Made by a program: the position numbers and the translations under genes. Below, in pieces: positions 22,860 through 34,869 of a stretch of DNA of 64,000 nucleotides. How positions within the stretch are numbered: the first letter of the stretch is position 1; each line of letters opens with the position of its first letter. The DNA comes from Sialis fuliginosa (Eukaryota > Arthropoda > Insecta > Megaloptera > Sialidae). The notes beneath the pieces are model-generated. The model saw only the letters and a program-made list of their open reading frames with translations, ran no database searches and was not told where the DNA came from. The stretch covers positions 20,557,001 through 20,621,000 of the forward strand of contig OY540817.1 in assembly GCA_961205875.1 (NCBI GenBank). The letters run 5' to 3'.

Positions 22860-23124
22860 TCGTTGCAGTTGAAAATAAATAAGTTCTGATGTAAACTTAA
22901 TTAAGAATATAATTTTTATAAACACGTGTTATTTGTTTCATCCACTTCACAGTTAGTACATTTTTAGTATGAGTAATAATTAGGAAATGTGTATGTGTGT
23001 ATGTACTCCACATATGCACATATGTATATAAAACATGTTTATCTTATCCACGGACAAGTGTGCTGTTTACATAGCTGACGTGACCATATAATTAATATTT
23101 GTTCCTATAAAGGTTAATTGGGGC

Positions 23125-23430
23125 AAAATTGGAATGAATCTTTGTAATACATATGAGCCGTTTATTTTGAAAGTGGCCTAACTCCATTTATGTTTAAATA
23201 AAATTAAAAATATACGTGTAAGATATCAATGTGCCACATTGATTAAGTGTTTCTCAGAGAGTTCAATTTATAATTACTATTAAAATAACCCCAATTATTA
23301 AATGAATAATATGTGTTTTTTCACCACAAATGGACTTAAGCCACTTTCAAAATCAACAAATTACATTTGTTATTAATTTAAATGAACTCAACTCCATTTG
23401 TTGTTAGTTAAAATGCTTCAAATTTAAAAA
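23125..23430 (+). repeat. Dispersed repeat, inverted partner at 26217-26515
   Basis: GGCCTAACTCCATTTATGTT, AGATATCAATGTGCCACATT and AATAACCCCAATTATTAAAT recur in reverse complement at 26217-26515. The two arms are about 2.8 kb apart. No coding capacity. Confidence 0.8.
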
Positions 23431-24189
23431 AAAAAGTTATAGTGAGAAAAATTCGATCCACAGTAATAATATAATCAACAGTATCGAATTTATTTATGTC
23501 CCCATTCTTGGTCCCTATAATTACTGTGGGTCGGATTTTTATCACTATACTACCTACATATAGTAAAACTATATTTATAGCTATAATTTCGTTAAATTAT
23601 TTGTATAGCATACGTTCTTTTCGATCGAATGTAATTACATTTATAGTGTGTCAATATATAATAATATAATATAAAAATATAAATAATATAATAGTTGTGA
23701 CATTAAAATATTCACTTTAAATCTACATCGTGATTTCCGGTACACCTCTAGCTGTAACAGACAGACAGATACAGTGTTGATTCCATAAATGTCCATTTTG
23801 TTCTGATTTCGATATGGAACACTCAATATTTTTTTAATCTTTTGCATACATTCAAAATTGAGAAAAAAATGAATTTTCAAATTCGAATCTGCTTATCTAA
23901 AAAAATTGCAATATTCATCTGAAGATCTGAAAAAGCACTAAGCTTTTTTTTCAAAATATATACCCAATTCTCCTTAAAATTTTAAAAACTATTTCACAAA
24001 TCAAATGGGTACCAAAATTACGCAACTAACCAACAAATTAAAATTAAATTACGCACCTTACATCAATAAAAATCTGCAAGTGCGAATATGTGATCATATC
24101 AAAAAAAATACAAGCTTATTAGTATAACTCCAGATAGATACAACTTCAACAAATTTCAATCATTTTCCCTGCATCGTAGTATCAACAAA

Positions 24190-24370
24190 TTCTATAAAAA
24201 AACACACCAATCAGAGCGTCGGATACACACGAGGTCGCGCCGACTATGTATTGCACAATGCACATCGCGCGCCAAGGCCAAAAAGTACCACCAGAACTCT
24301 ACCGCGAGTGTAAGCGAGTGTGTAAGCGAACGTGTGTGTGTCTGTGTGTGTGTATGTCGCTGATAAGCCA
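24190..24370. promoter_or_regulatory. CpG-rich block with GT repeats
   Basis: GAGGTCGCGCCGACTATG and CACATCGCGCGCC are followed by GTGTAAGCGAGTGTGTAAGCG and a GT run. An isolated GC-rich patch within the presumed large intron; it could mark an alternative promoter. Nothing decisive. Confidence 0.3.
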
Positions 24371-24612
24371 CCTCGTCTCCTTGGCATACTTTCTATGTAT
24401 GGACTACGTACGTTAAAAAACCGTGTATTCGGTTTACTGATTGACGACCTCTGGTTTGTCGTCTTTCCTATCCACTGCCGCGTGAAGTAAATACGATAGT
24501 TATGTGTTATATAAAGTCAATCATAAGTACAATGTCTCGTATGGTAAGGTCGGATGTAATATCACTGTGGGAAATTGAGTTCTTATTGTAAAAATAAAAA
24601 CTTTTAAATACA

Positions 24613-24838
24613 CTGGTAGAAAGGTTGATTTGGGCCAAGAAATCCTTGTTTTCTATATAACGAAAAAAATATTTTCTTAATTTAAGAATATACTCTTAAT
24701 CCAGAAAATTAGAAATATTGTTGAACGAAAACAATAATATACTTGGATTAAGAATAAATTCTTATATTAAGTAAATATTGTTTTCGTTATATATAAAACA
24801 AGATTTTCTTGGCCCAAGTCACTTTTCTACCTGTGTAC
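24613..24838. mobile_element. Palindromic MITE
   Basis: Ends ACACTGGTAGAAAGGTTGAT and AGTCACTTTTCTACCTGTGT, with inner arms TTTGGGCCAAGAAATC and GATTTTCTTGGCCCAA. The halves are inverted copies over most of the element. No coding capacity. Confidence 0.8.
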
Positions 24839-25109
24839 TTAAAAAAAACATCTGCAAAATTCACCAAAGATAATTAATTATTGTACAATTTCAATAAAAA
24901 CCGATGCTCAGATAAATTGCTTAGAATTGGTTAACTATTTAATTTTTATACAATTTTACTAAAAAATATTCATTTTAAAATAAATTAGGATAAATCTTTG
25001 TAAGGGAATATTTTACAACAAACGAAATTTAATGCTCTACAAAAAATTTTCAAGTAACATGAAATATATTAAAAAAATTAATAATTTGGGATGTCAGCCC
25101 TTTCCCTCT

Positions 25110-25265
25110 TACACACGATTTTGATGATTTTGAAATGGAACCGTCCTCAAGTCAGACCTAACCATCCGACCAAGTTTCAATAATATCGGTTGAGTGGTTC
25201 ATGAGTTATGCTTGTGACAAGGATTCAGGGGACAGACACACGGACAGACGAAAAGTGTTTGTCTT
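25110..25265. repeat. Retroelement-tail-like fragment
   Basis: AGACCTAACCATCCGACCAA, TTTCAATAATATCGGTTGAG and GGACAGACACACGGACAGAC form the kind of tail found at many insect LINE and SINE 3' ends. Confidence 0.45.
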
Positions 25266-25594
25266 GACGTGAAACGAAAAGATCAATTTAAAATTTTAAA
25301 ATCGGAGAACATTTTTTTTGTCTCAAACTGAAACGATCACAAAGCTTCTCGTATCTTCGATATTGCGAGGAAGCAAAACTTTTTAAGAAAGAAAAAAATA
25401 AAACCATCTTCAAAAAATGTTAATTATTATTTTATTATATAAAATTTTAAGGTTTTATTCTTTTCTTAAAAAAGTTTTTTATCACAAATGAAAAAAATTT
25501 AATTAATTTAAAAACACTTAAAACTTTGGAATCGCCACAGTTTTAAATTTTTTAAATATTTATGATGAAATACTGTTTGTTAAAATTTCCAATA

Positions 25595-25710
25595 AGGTAC
25601 TGTAACCTGAGTTCACGAAAATTACAAAAAACAAGCCCATTAATCCAATACAATCGAAAACTTGCTCTTATAGCGGCCATAACTGGTGCCTTTACCTTAT
25701 TTTTTTAAAT
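25595..25710 (+). mobile_element. Internally deleted MITE family A
   Basis: Begins TAAGGTACTGTAACCTGAGT and ends GCGGCCATAACTGGTGCCTT. Only about 115 bp remain; the middle is gone. Confidence 0.75.
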
Positions 25711-26216
25711 CGGTTTTGACGTAAAATTTTAACAAATAAAATCTGCTTTTGCCGATATATTTGTTAAAACAAATATGGAATATGTATCACAGAATATTGA
25801 TTACGTTGATTTATTTTGAATTGTAATCACGATTTAGTAAAAAAAAAATACCGTGTTTTGTATTCGTTCGTCTAATTTAAAATGCAAATGGAGTACCTTA
25901 CCACAGTGTCTTTGTAATTCTTCTAAAAATAAAATACATTTACATTTGAATGAAAGTTAAAAGTACTACATAAAAAAATATTAGAAGAATTACATTGAAA
26001 ACTATGAGTACATTACACAATTATTATACTTAATATTTGATCGAAAATATATGTATAGAGCACATCATGAAACTTATCTTATTGTTAGTTCAGTAGCCCA
26101 ATGCCTACATAATAGATTGAATTTTTCCCTAAAAATCCATAGTTTTCCAGATATTAAACAATCTCAAGACTTTTTTAAAGAGTTATAAAGAAATAGGTAG
26201 TATAAATTAAAATTAG

Positions 26217-26515
26217 TTTTTTTTCAATTTGAAGCATTTTAACTAACTACAAATGGAGTTGAGTTCTTTTAAATTAATAACAAATGTAATTGTTGATTTT
26301 AAAAGTGGCTTAAAAAAACACATATTATTAATTTAATAATTGGGGTTATTTTAATAGTAATTATAAATTTAACTCCCTTAGAAACACTTAATCAATGTGG
26401 CACATTGATATCTTACACGTATATTTTTAATTTTATTGAAACGCAAACTCTTTAATATCTCAGTTTAAACATAAATGGAGTTAGGCCACTTTCAAAATCA
26501 ACGGCTCATATATTA
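26217..26515 (-). repeat. Inverted partner of 23125-23430
   Basis: Reverse complement of that repeat, sharing AAATGGAGTTGAGTTC and CAATGTGGCACATTGATATC. Together the pair could form a long stem in any transcript crossing both. Confidence 0.8.
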
Positions 26516-27077
26516 AAAATGAAACTTTCTTCTAAGACTAATTATTTTATATGCAGGAATTTATGATTAATATTTTGTTTTAACATTCTTTGTAACAATG
26601 GAAGTAATGCATAAATATTATGATGACAAAAATTTACAGCATGTAAAAATAATTTATCTTTTGTAGTGATATCTTTCAAAACAATTAATACGTTTTTTTT
26701 TAAAATAAGTAGGTAATATTTTTCTGGCTTAGATAATATGTTTGTAATACATTCAAATTTGGATTATAAATTAAAAGATTAGGCACTTAAAGTTAATAAT
26801 ATAAATAATAAATTATTTATCAAAAATTCGAACCTTCTGATAAGAGTTTATTTTTATTATTAGATTATTTTATTTATATTTTAATTTTTTATGGAATCGG
26901 GTAGTTTCGATCAGTCCAGCTAAAGTCACTATAGACTTATAGAGGATTCTGGAATCGATTTTTATCAAAAGTAATAACAGATTTGGCTATTTAATAGATT
27001 ATTTCATTGCATTTTTTTCGGTTTTGTATATAATAATAAAATGTAAAATGTAAAGACAAGGTAGTCTCACTAGCTCC

Positions 27078-27410
27078 TTGCAATGGTGAAACGTCCATGG
27101 AAGCAGTGCTTCCCTTACTATATAAGCAAATTAATACAAATCTGTGTTTTCAGTTGATAAATAATTTAAAAATATTATTAGAATATTCATCTTTATGCGC
27201 AACTCGAACATTTTAACCAAAAATAGCATTTAATATTAATTTACACGCTCAATTATAGAACTATAATACCTCTACGTCTTATTTGCTTGTATTTTAGTCG
27301 ATATTTGTAAAAAAAATTCGTTAAAAGTATGTTTATTGTATAGAAAATGGCGGGAAAAGTTAAAATTTTCAAACCGCAGGTCTGTATCTCAAACTATTGT
27401 AAAGATATGG
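27078..27410 (+). mobile_element. Foldback element, left half only
   Basis: Matches the left arm of 11371-12496 from CCATGGAAGCAGTGCTTCCC to CAAACCGCAGGTCTGTATCT. The opposite arm is absent. Confidence 0.8.
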
Positions 27411-27624
27411 CTTCTTATTAAAAATGAAACTTTGTTCTAAGGCTAATTTTTTTATATGCAGGAATTTTCATTATGATTAAATATTATGTTTTGACATTCT
27501 TTAAAACAATGGAAGCAACACATAAATATTTTGATATTTAATTATAAGACTATGTTATATAATGCTACAAAAATTTACAGTATGTAAAAATTAAAAATAA
27601 TGAACCATTATAGTTGTATCATTT

Positions 27625-28026
27625 ATAATATTTGAATACGTCTTCGTTGTGACTTCAATTCCCGCGCCAACGCTGATTGGTCAAGGAGCTATATTGTCCG
27701 GTATCATAAAGGACCTAACAAATTTGTTAGCTAACAAACACTTTCAACTGAGATATCAAACTTATATGACAGTTCTTTTGGAGTTTGTTGATGACTTTGA
27801 CAAGTTTCGCGCACGCGTTGAAGGTAAATACAAACGGTATTAAAACAGTGGTGATGTTATGAAAATTATTTTGTACGGTCAAAGATGCCAACTGTGTTAC
27901 AATTAGTTGAAGTGTCACTGCTCTAAATTCCATAACTAATCCATAGATACTAGTACAGTATTAATACCCCATTTGAATGTAATTGCTAGCTAACAAATTT
28001 TGTTAGGTCCTTTATAATACCGGGCA
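27625..28026 (+). mobile_element. MITE family D nested in another repeat
   Basis: 27693-28026 is a family D MITE (TGTCCGGTATCATAAAGGAC to AATACCGGGCA). The flank 27625-27690 (CCGCGCCAACGCTGATTGGT, AAGGAGCTATA) matches, in reverse complement, the repeat at 37489-37566. Confidence 0.8.
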
Positions 28027-28589
28027 TATGTATGTAAACCTTGGTATTTAATATTTATCGTTAATAGTTAATCGTGATAGTAAAATAGTTTTGGTTTACT
28101 TTTAATTTGGAATATAAGCAAGGTGACAAATGACGACGGTGATAAGTGTCTCTAATTAAGTCTACAAAAATTTCAAAAATATGTTCGTTTACGCCATGAC
28201 TCGAGAATGGTGGGAGGTAAAGGAGGAGAAAAAATTTAAAATAAACGAAACTCGGCATTTCAGATAAACGAGACTTACAATACTGTATATAAACTGTATA
28301 TACAGTTTCGATCAATCTAGCTAAAGGATTTTGGAATCGATTTTTATCAATAATAATAACAGATTTGGCTATTTAATAGATTATTTCATTGCATTTTTTA
28401 CCGGTTTTGGTGTGGTTAATTAAATAATTAATATATTATATATTTACAGTGTTTTTTATCCGTTCAATTAATGAAAAATCACAGTTTTAAAACATTAAAA
28501 GTGAAATATAAAAAAAAAGTTAGATAAAATTGCAATCGCGGTAATGTAAAACAAGAACCCCCCAAACAAAAAACACCAAGAATAATATT

Positions 28590-28991
28590 ATGCCTCAGTG
28601 CGCCGTATTGGGGTGCTCAAACAGCCACCGCAAGACGAAGGGCGCACCGGTCCGGTACCACCGTTTCCCTAGCGACGGCGAAACGCGCGCTCGCTGGGTA
28701 CTCGCTTGCGGTCGCCATCCGCACAACGCCGATACCGCGAGAGTTTGCTCGCGTCACTTCGCCACAGCCTGCTACGAGCCGGCCGTGCTGCAAGTTGACA
28801 GCCACGGGATTGTTGTCGCAGCGAACAGCACGCGAAGCAGGCTGAGGAAAGGAGCTGTACCGCATTTGTTTCTAGACGCGAAAGGTTTGTTGGGTGATTC
28901 GTTGGAAATAGAGAGAGAGGTGATGCTGATATTGAGGATGTCGGAATTAAAAAAAAAATTACCCCCCCCCCCTTCCCTAAGAAGTCTTTGA
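28590..28991 (+). CDS. Second THAP-domain gene, first exon
   Basis: Opens MPQC and carries a complete THAP signature: Cys4, Cys9, Cys53, His56 (C-X4-C-X43-C-X2-H), Trp36, Phe26-Pro27, and the closing AVPHLF motif (residues 89-94) that corresponds to the AVPTIF box. THAP domains bind DNA through zinc. Read straight through, the frame ends after 133 residues at a poly-A/poly-C stretch (28951-28972), which looks like run-on into non-coding DNA. A better model ends the exon at 28884 (AAAG|GTTTGT, phase 1), just after the AVPTIF box, and joins the open exon at 30057-30321. The coding part is GC-rich compared with its surroundings. It is not a close copy of the 7087 gene outside the THAP fold. Nuclear DNA binding is inferred from the domain. 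Confidence 0.8.
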   Translation: MPQCAVLGCSNSHRKTKGAPVRYHRFPSDGETRARWVLACGRHPHNADTARVCSRHFATACYEPAVLQVDSHGIVVAANSTRSRLRKGAVPHLFLDAKGLLGDSLEIEREVMLILRMSELKKKLPPPPSLRSL

Positions 28992-29049
28992 AAACAATTT
29001 CCTTACTATAAGAATGTTCTCTTAAAGTATATTGCTTTAAAGAGAAACA

Positions 29050-29578
29050 ATTGGATATGACCACAGTAATGGCATTTTTTAAATTAAATGTACTTTGAAA
29101 TGAAATTTGTTGATATTTGATTACTACCATTTCTGAATATTAATCTATATACATTTAACTGTCTTATAGCATGATTTGATGACATGAGGCCAATAGGTGT
29201 CAAAATGGTGGACATTTAAACTAATTTATTTATTAATTATTATATTATCATAGCAACTACTTTACATTGTTTCAAATTTGACGATTCTTTCTTTTATATA
29301 TTTTGTGTCGTAGTACTTATCATTAGCAAGTGTCCATCACTGCGTGCTCATTACTGGTTTTACTTTATCCATTACTGGAAAAAAAACATAAACAAAATAA
29401 AAGGCTCTAATTAAAAAAAAACTATATTTGCTGATTTTGGTTATTAAATCCATTAAATAAAGAGTTACTTGTTTTATTAGTAACATGAGTTCATGAGAAT
29501 TTTAAAATTGAAGCCCGTCAATCACAAAAACAGTAAACCTTGCTCCTATAGCGGCCATAACTGGTGCCAGTACCTTAT
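29050..29578 (+). mobile_element. MITE family A in the THAP intron
   Basis: TTGGATATGACCACAGTAAT through GCCAATAGGTGTCAAAATGG to CTATAGCGGCCATAACTGGT and GCCAGTACCTTA. The left terminal repeat is lost. It lies between the two exons of the second THAP gene model. Confidence 0.82.
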
Positions 29579-30056
29579 AGTATTATTATATTGTCAACAA
29601 ATATCATCAACTATGGGCGAAAAAATAAAATACAATTTTTTTTATTCATTTATTTGTCCTAAAGAACCTTTGTTACCCAAATCAGAAAACTCGAGGTCAG
29701 ATTTCACCCATTTTTGTCCCGTTTGACGTGGAATGACTCGTTTACTCACCACAATTTTGGCATCACTCTCATTTTAGAATATTTAAGGTGTTCTTAATTT
29801 AAATTAAATAGTTTTGATAGAACTATAAGTAAATTAAAATTTATTATTTTATTTTAACTAATTGTTCAAATTTAAAAATACGTACCTACACAGATTTTAA
29901 AGATTAAATGAAGAAGCTTATTAAAAATTATAAAAATAAATAAATAAAAAGCTTCTGAATGGTAAAATACGTAAGAACATCTAAAATATTTAATCTCGTT
30001 TTCCAAACCCCATAAAATAAACAAACCGACCTTTTATATTAAAAACCATCCTGCAG

Positions 30057-30321
30057 AATCGGAATCTGTAAAGAAATTAAACAGAGTCGAGTTAAACTAC
30101 AATAAAAACAAATTAAAAACAATAAAACCTGAAGTTTATAAGAAAACGAAGAACCTTAAATCAAGCGAAGACAAGAGTTTAAAAAAGAAAGGAAAGAACC
30201 ATATCAAGTCCAGTGCAAAGTGTTTAGAATTCATAGACTGTTGGAAAGACAAAGCTTTTCCGGTGTTGTTTGCAGTCGGGCTCATTCCGATTAGCAGGAA
30301 ATCGGAACATTCGCTAAAGAA
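30057..30321 (+). CDS. Candidate second exon of the 28590 THAP gene
   Basis: Open frame beginning after an acceptor CCATCCTGCAG| at 30056. Joined in phase 1 to the exon ending 28884 it reads on from FLDAK to ESESVKKLNRV, then a Lys-rich segment and a hydrophobic patch (FPVLFAVGLIPIS). The frame reaches TAA at 30323-30325, giving a 187-residue protein, but that stop lies inside a consensus donor, AA|GTAAGT, at 30321/30322, in phase 2. So the exon may continue to a downstream exon; phase 2 is what the 40447 exon accepts. No known domain. Confidence 0.5.
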
Positions 30322-30582
30322 GTAAGTATTTAAATTTCGTACTAATTAATAGGCAATATTGTGATTTAGAAAATACAGCTATAACCAGGGCCCTATAAGA
30401 ACTTCAACATCGGCCCAGGTAAAAAATAATGGACCAGTTCGTTTAAAGTTTAGTCTGAATTAAAGCTGTCTAAAAAGTTCAAGAGGATCTAGAAGACAAA
30501 AATAAATTAATTAAAAAAATTGTTATGTCCATAAACGCCGACTGTGGGAAATGGATTCTTATTTATTTAGAAAATGTTGTTC

Positions 30583-31373
30583 ATCTTACTGGCACCAGTT
30601 ATGGCCGCTATAAGAACAAGGTTTACTGTTTTTGTAATTCTCATAAACTCATGTTACTAATAAAACAAGTAATTCTTTATTTAATCAATTTAAGTATCAA
30701 AGTTCGCAAATATAGTTTGTTTTTTAAATTATAGCCTTTTATTTTGTTTATATTTTTTCTCCATTAATGGATAAAGTAAAACCAGTAATGACCACGCAGT
30801 GATGAACACTTGCTAATGATTACAAAATGATAAGTACTACGACACAAAAGATATAAAAGAAAGAATCGTCAAATTTGAAACAATGTAAAGGAGTTGCTAT
30901 GATAATATAATTTAATTAATAAATAAATTATACTAATAATTAGTTTAAATCTCCACTATTTTGACACCTATTGGCCGATTGTCATCAAATCACGGTGTAA
31001 GACAGTTAAATGTATATAGATTAATCAGAGCCGCAAGAAGTGGCCGAGGGCCCCCCAAAATATGCAAAAAATAAAAATCGGTCGCCAATTTGAATTTAAT
31101 AAGTGCAAAATTCAAGTTGGTAACGAAAAAAAATCAAAATTTGTAAATAATATAACATTTTCAAGTTAGAACCAAATAAAAGAAAAGTTCTACTCTGCCG
31201 CGGGGGGCCGTGGCATCGCCACGCTGCCCCGGTAGTAGTTACGGCCCTAAGATTAATATTCAGAAATGGTAGTAAGTAATCAAATATCAACAAATATTTC
31301 TAATTCAGTACATTTAATTTAAAAAAAAAGCCATTACTGGGGTGATATCCAAGACTGGTGCCAGTACCTTATT
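30583..31373 (-). mobile_element. MITE family A, reverse, split by a hAT element
   Basis: Starts TACTGGCACCAGTTATGGCC and ends AAGACTGGTGCCAGTACCT|TA. Interrupted near its end by the insertion at 31026-31249. Confidence 0.85.
31026..31249. mobile_element. hAT-type MITE nested in family A copy
   Basis: Ends CAGAGCCGCAA and, reversed, TAGGGCCGTAA. The 8 bp AGATTAAT occurs directly before (31018-31025) and after (31250-31257), and only once in empty family A copies. About 224 bp, non-coding. Confidence 0.9.
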
Positions 31374-31375
31374 CA

Positions 31376-31769
31376 GTGGCGTAGGAACAGGGGGTTTTTT
31401 GGGGTCGACCCCCCCCCCCCCCCGAATTATTCAATGTTCTTAAAATATATGAAATTATTATTACAATTTTGAATTGAATGACCTTTTTTGTGATTATACC
31501 CCCCCCCCCCCCCCCGAAATATTCAATGTTCTTAAAAATTGCGAAATAATTATAATAATTTTGAATTGAATGACTTTTCTTTTTTTTTTTTTTGATCATA
31601 TAGTTAACTGCATTTAGTTATATGACTAAAAAAATTGATTATTGATTGATTAACTTTCAATTGTGTGACCTTTTTTTTAGTAATACGATTAACAATTATA
31701 ATAATAATTTCGCATATTTTGGGAACCTCAAGCTTAACCTCCCCCGAAAATTGTTCTTACTACGCCGTT
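31376..31769. mobile_element. Probable hAT-like MITE with poly-C tracts
   Basis: Begins CAGTGGCGTAGGAACAGGGG and ends TTGTTCTTACTACGCCGTTG. Contains two copies of a ~110 bp segment (GAATTATTCAATGTTCTTAA; GAAATATTCAATGTTCTTAA), each led by a long C run. Target duplication not found. The C-run lengths are prone to sequencing error. Confidence 0.6.
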
Positions 31770-31779
31770 GACATTTGTT

Positions 31780-33530
31780 AAACTTTTTCGTCGTGTTTAC
31801 TGAAACTTCTTGATTTCATAAAATACACAATAGATGTCGACAAAGTACGTATTTTCTCGCACACACTCTTATCGCAATAAATTCTCGTAAAAATGATTCC
31901 AACTTGATGACGCCATCTAAAATAAACCAGGAAAACAAATAATTTTTCGTTCTGTAGCATCCAGTCAAGACGTCGCATCCAAAATACCCACGTATGACCC
32001 GATTTCAAGAATTAAATATATAATACAAGCTCGTACCACCGTGCATATAAAGCGGCACGTAAAGAAACCATCGATTCGCACGTTGCAAAAATAAAACTGA
32101 CGTCAGTGTTGCGCTGTAATGGTGATCAGAACTTTACACCGTCGATTGTGGCGACATTGTGTACGGTGCATTGTCTTCGAAGCTTTCTCAGTTGCAGCTA
32201 GGGCTGACTTCGCGTGTATCTTTTGATTGTCGAGCGCGAATATTTAAATTTCGATTGTTGCGGATTATTCAAATTTGTAATACTTCTGTTGTCTTTTAGT
32301 GTTGACAAAAATTTGAATGTAAAATGTGTAGAATAAAAGTTATATTTGTGTTATGTAACGCGTTTTGTGGTTATTTTAAAACGTTTGGATGACAAATGTT
32401 TGCATATTTTAAGTTTTATTTTGATAATAATGTATTGTGTTGTTAATTTTAAAGTGATATTTGTATAACAAATGCAATTTATATAGGTAGTACAAATAAT
32501 TGTATATTATTATTATTGTGAAAAACGAAATACGAAGTTTTTTTATGTTGATATTTTATTTTAAAAACACTGGTGAGTTTTTAGAATAATTTAAATTGTA
32601 ATAATAACTATGAATACATCATAGGCGTTACTCAAAGTTGGGTATTTTATGTAGGTGATTCCCTCAAACATCTCTCTTGACTGCGCCTATGAAGCTTATT
32701 TACTGTCAGAACTTCTGCATGTAGTTGATCTTATTTTATTTGAAGGATCGTTTTCAAGATTTAATTAGTTTGCTACTAAATACACGTATGCAACTTAATA
32801 TATAGTGCAAGTCAGCGGTTATAAACAAGGGGTTCAAATTACTGATGGATATTACCAAGTTCATTTTTGATCTGGTATTTAAAATTTAAATAAATGTGTT
32901 CTTTGTTGAGAATATTAGGTCGTAATTGAAAAAAATATTTTTTTTATATAAATTTACTGTTTTTTATGTTAAACTGAAGAATATGCTGGTATCATGTCGC
33001 TTTCAAAAATCAAGTGTTGATGTGTTAGAATAGAGTATAATGTGCTGTAATTTTTGTTTGATAGAATTATTTAAACATAGTTTCTTTCGGGTGCAGATTA
33101 AATCCCCGTTTTAATACTATATTAACCTCAATAGATTGTCTTAACCAAGGGCAGTTAACGTGTATATTATTAAAGCATCAACTCTATTCTGAATAACTGA
33201 GGAGGTGAATTCCAAAACTCGTTCGTTTCATTTAAAAAAAAATTTGTCATATCAGTTTTGAGCAAAACTCGCTCAATCAAAATATGACTGACAATGAGGG
33301 AGTTTTGGAACTCACCTCTCAACTATATACGTGATTTTTGACAGTTTGTTTTTAATTTTTTATCATCTTCAGGGGATTGAAATGAAATACAAAATAAAGT
33401 TTCGACAAATAAATTTAAAATGCATAACATTTGATATTCGTGTCTCTAAAAATTCACCGTCTACCCCTTTCAACAAACAACCCCAGATCCAAACAAGTAG
33501 ATAAGAATTTCGTAAACAAATTCAATGACA
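31780..33530. other. Intron/intergenic, no gene seen
   Basis: A+T-rich with the possible promoter block at 32040-32360. No convincing coding frame on either strand, no recognised repeat of length. Confidence 0.4.
32040..32360. promoter_or_regulatory. Possible promoter or 5' leader region
   Basis: Less A+T-rich than its neighbours, with a TGACGTCA palindrome (cAMP-response-element-like, near 32100-32105 as CTGACGTCAGT), a TCAGTTG initiator-like site and several CG dinucleotides. No coding frame. It may drive an alternative transcript of the MYND gene. Confidence 0.3.
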
Positions 33531-33720
33531 TCGGCGATAGGTACGGTGTTCCTCCCCCTCCCAAAGGGGGGGGGGGTCTAACGTTAGGGACTCAGGGGGT
33601 CAACGGACCCTGTGGCGACGACGACGTGGAGCGCTCTGTGACCCCTTAACCTTATCCCCCCCCCCAACATTAGCTTCGCGCGGGCGTCGCCCACTGTCCC
33701 TCGTGTTTTGAACGATGCAT
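33530..33720. promoter_or_regulatory. GC-rich block in the large intron
   Basis: C and G runs, GTGGCGACGACGACGTGGAG and TTCGCGCGGGCGTCGCCCAC. The open frame at 33431-33649 is low-complexity and not convincing. Confidence 0.3.
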
Positions 33721-33971
33721 TTTCTTTCGCGTGTTAATAAAAAATGTACTTAGTACGGTTTTTGTTTTGTTTGTTTATTTGTTGGTTTTAATGCATTCCA
33801 GTTTATTTCTAGCTGATTAAACAATATGGCATTGGAATTATAGTTAACATGATTTTTTTATATTTGTTCAGATAGTGTTCAAGTTTTATTATTAAATGGA
33901 GAGTTGGCATTTAACTAATGAGCAAAATAATGAATTTTTATTTCATTGTTTGTGTATTTCTAATAATCAGT

Positions 33972-34803
33972 GACGTCGCTGGGGGAGGGAAGGGGGGAGG
34001 GTCGGTATTTTAGTCGATATTTGTATGACGAGTTGAAGTTCACTGCAGGAAATTTCACTAAAAAATTTAGAATTTTTTATTTCGTTAAAAGTATGTTTAT
34101 TGTATAGAAAATGACGTAAAAAGTTGTTTGTTTCAAACCGCAGGTCTGTATCTTACACCGTTCTCGAGATATAGCCTCTCAAAGTTTTAGTTTTTTCAAA
34201 TTTTTGAAGAAAAAAGGCCATAACTTTTGAACGCGTTGTCGGAATTGATTTTAGTTGACGGATTTGGAATCAGCGTGTCAAAATCTATATAATGACATGT
34301 ATAATTCCTTAAAACTCGGGAAAAAAAAATTCGCGAAAAATCGAAAAAATTCAAAGGGGTATACCTTAAAAAAATAACGATTTTTGACCAAAATTTTTTT
34401 GTCGGATTTTAAAGTAATATACATGTCATTATATAGATTTTGACACGCTGATTTCAAATCCGTCAACTAAAATAAATTCCGACTACCCGTTCAAAATTTA
34501 TGGCCTTTTTTCTCCAAAAATTTGAAAAAACTAAAACTTTGAGAGACTATATCTCGAGAACGGTTTGAGATACAGACCTGCGGTTTGAAACAAACAACTT
34601 TTCACGTCATTTTCTATACAATAAACATACTTTTAACCAAATCAAAAATTCGAAATTTCTTAGTGAAATTTCCTCAACTCGTCATACAAATATCGACTAA
34701 AATACAAGATAATAAGACGTAGAACTAGTTAAAGCTTGAACTAAAGCTGTTTTTTTTGTTAATATGATGTTTCCCTTTTAAAAATTTCACGCCTCGCCAC
34801 TGC
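33972..34803. mobile_element. Foldback element, copy 3
   Basis: CAGTGACGTCGCTGGGGG on the left, CGCCTCGCCACTG on the right, with the same inner arms as 11371-12496 (CAAACCGCAGGTCTGTAT; CTATATCTCGAGAACGGTTT). Palindromic over about 700 bp. Confidence 0.82.
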
Positions 34804-34869
34804 ATTTACCTCCATACATCAAAAAGTAACAATTTATTTAAAATAAAACCCGAACGAGTTAGAAGAGCA

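Larger units (their letters stand above)
26515..28400 (+). repeat. Segmental duplication upstream of the second THAP gene
   Basis: 26515-27010 and 27415-28400 share blocks in the same order: ATTAAAAATGAAACTTT, TTTTATATGCAGGAATTT, ACAATGGAAG, and later GGAATCGATTTTTATCAA and TAACAGATTTGGCTATTTAA then TAGATTATTTCATTGCATTT. Each copy has its own insertions (a foldback fragment after the first, a family D MITE inside the second). Confidence 0.7.

Noticed and set aside
28885..28991. Read-through end of the second THAP ORF
   Set aside because: Ends in poly-K and poly-P coded by homopolymer runs just beyond a possible donor; more likely intron.
31400..31520. Unusual poly-C tracts as a biological signal
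   Set aside because: Lie in a MITE-like repeat and are likely to be length-variable or sequencing artefacts.
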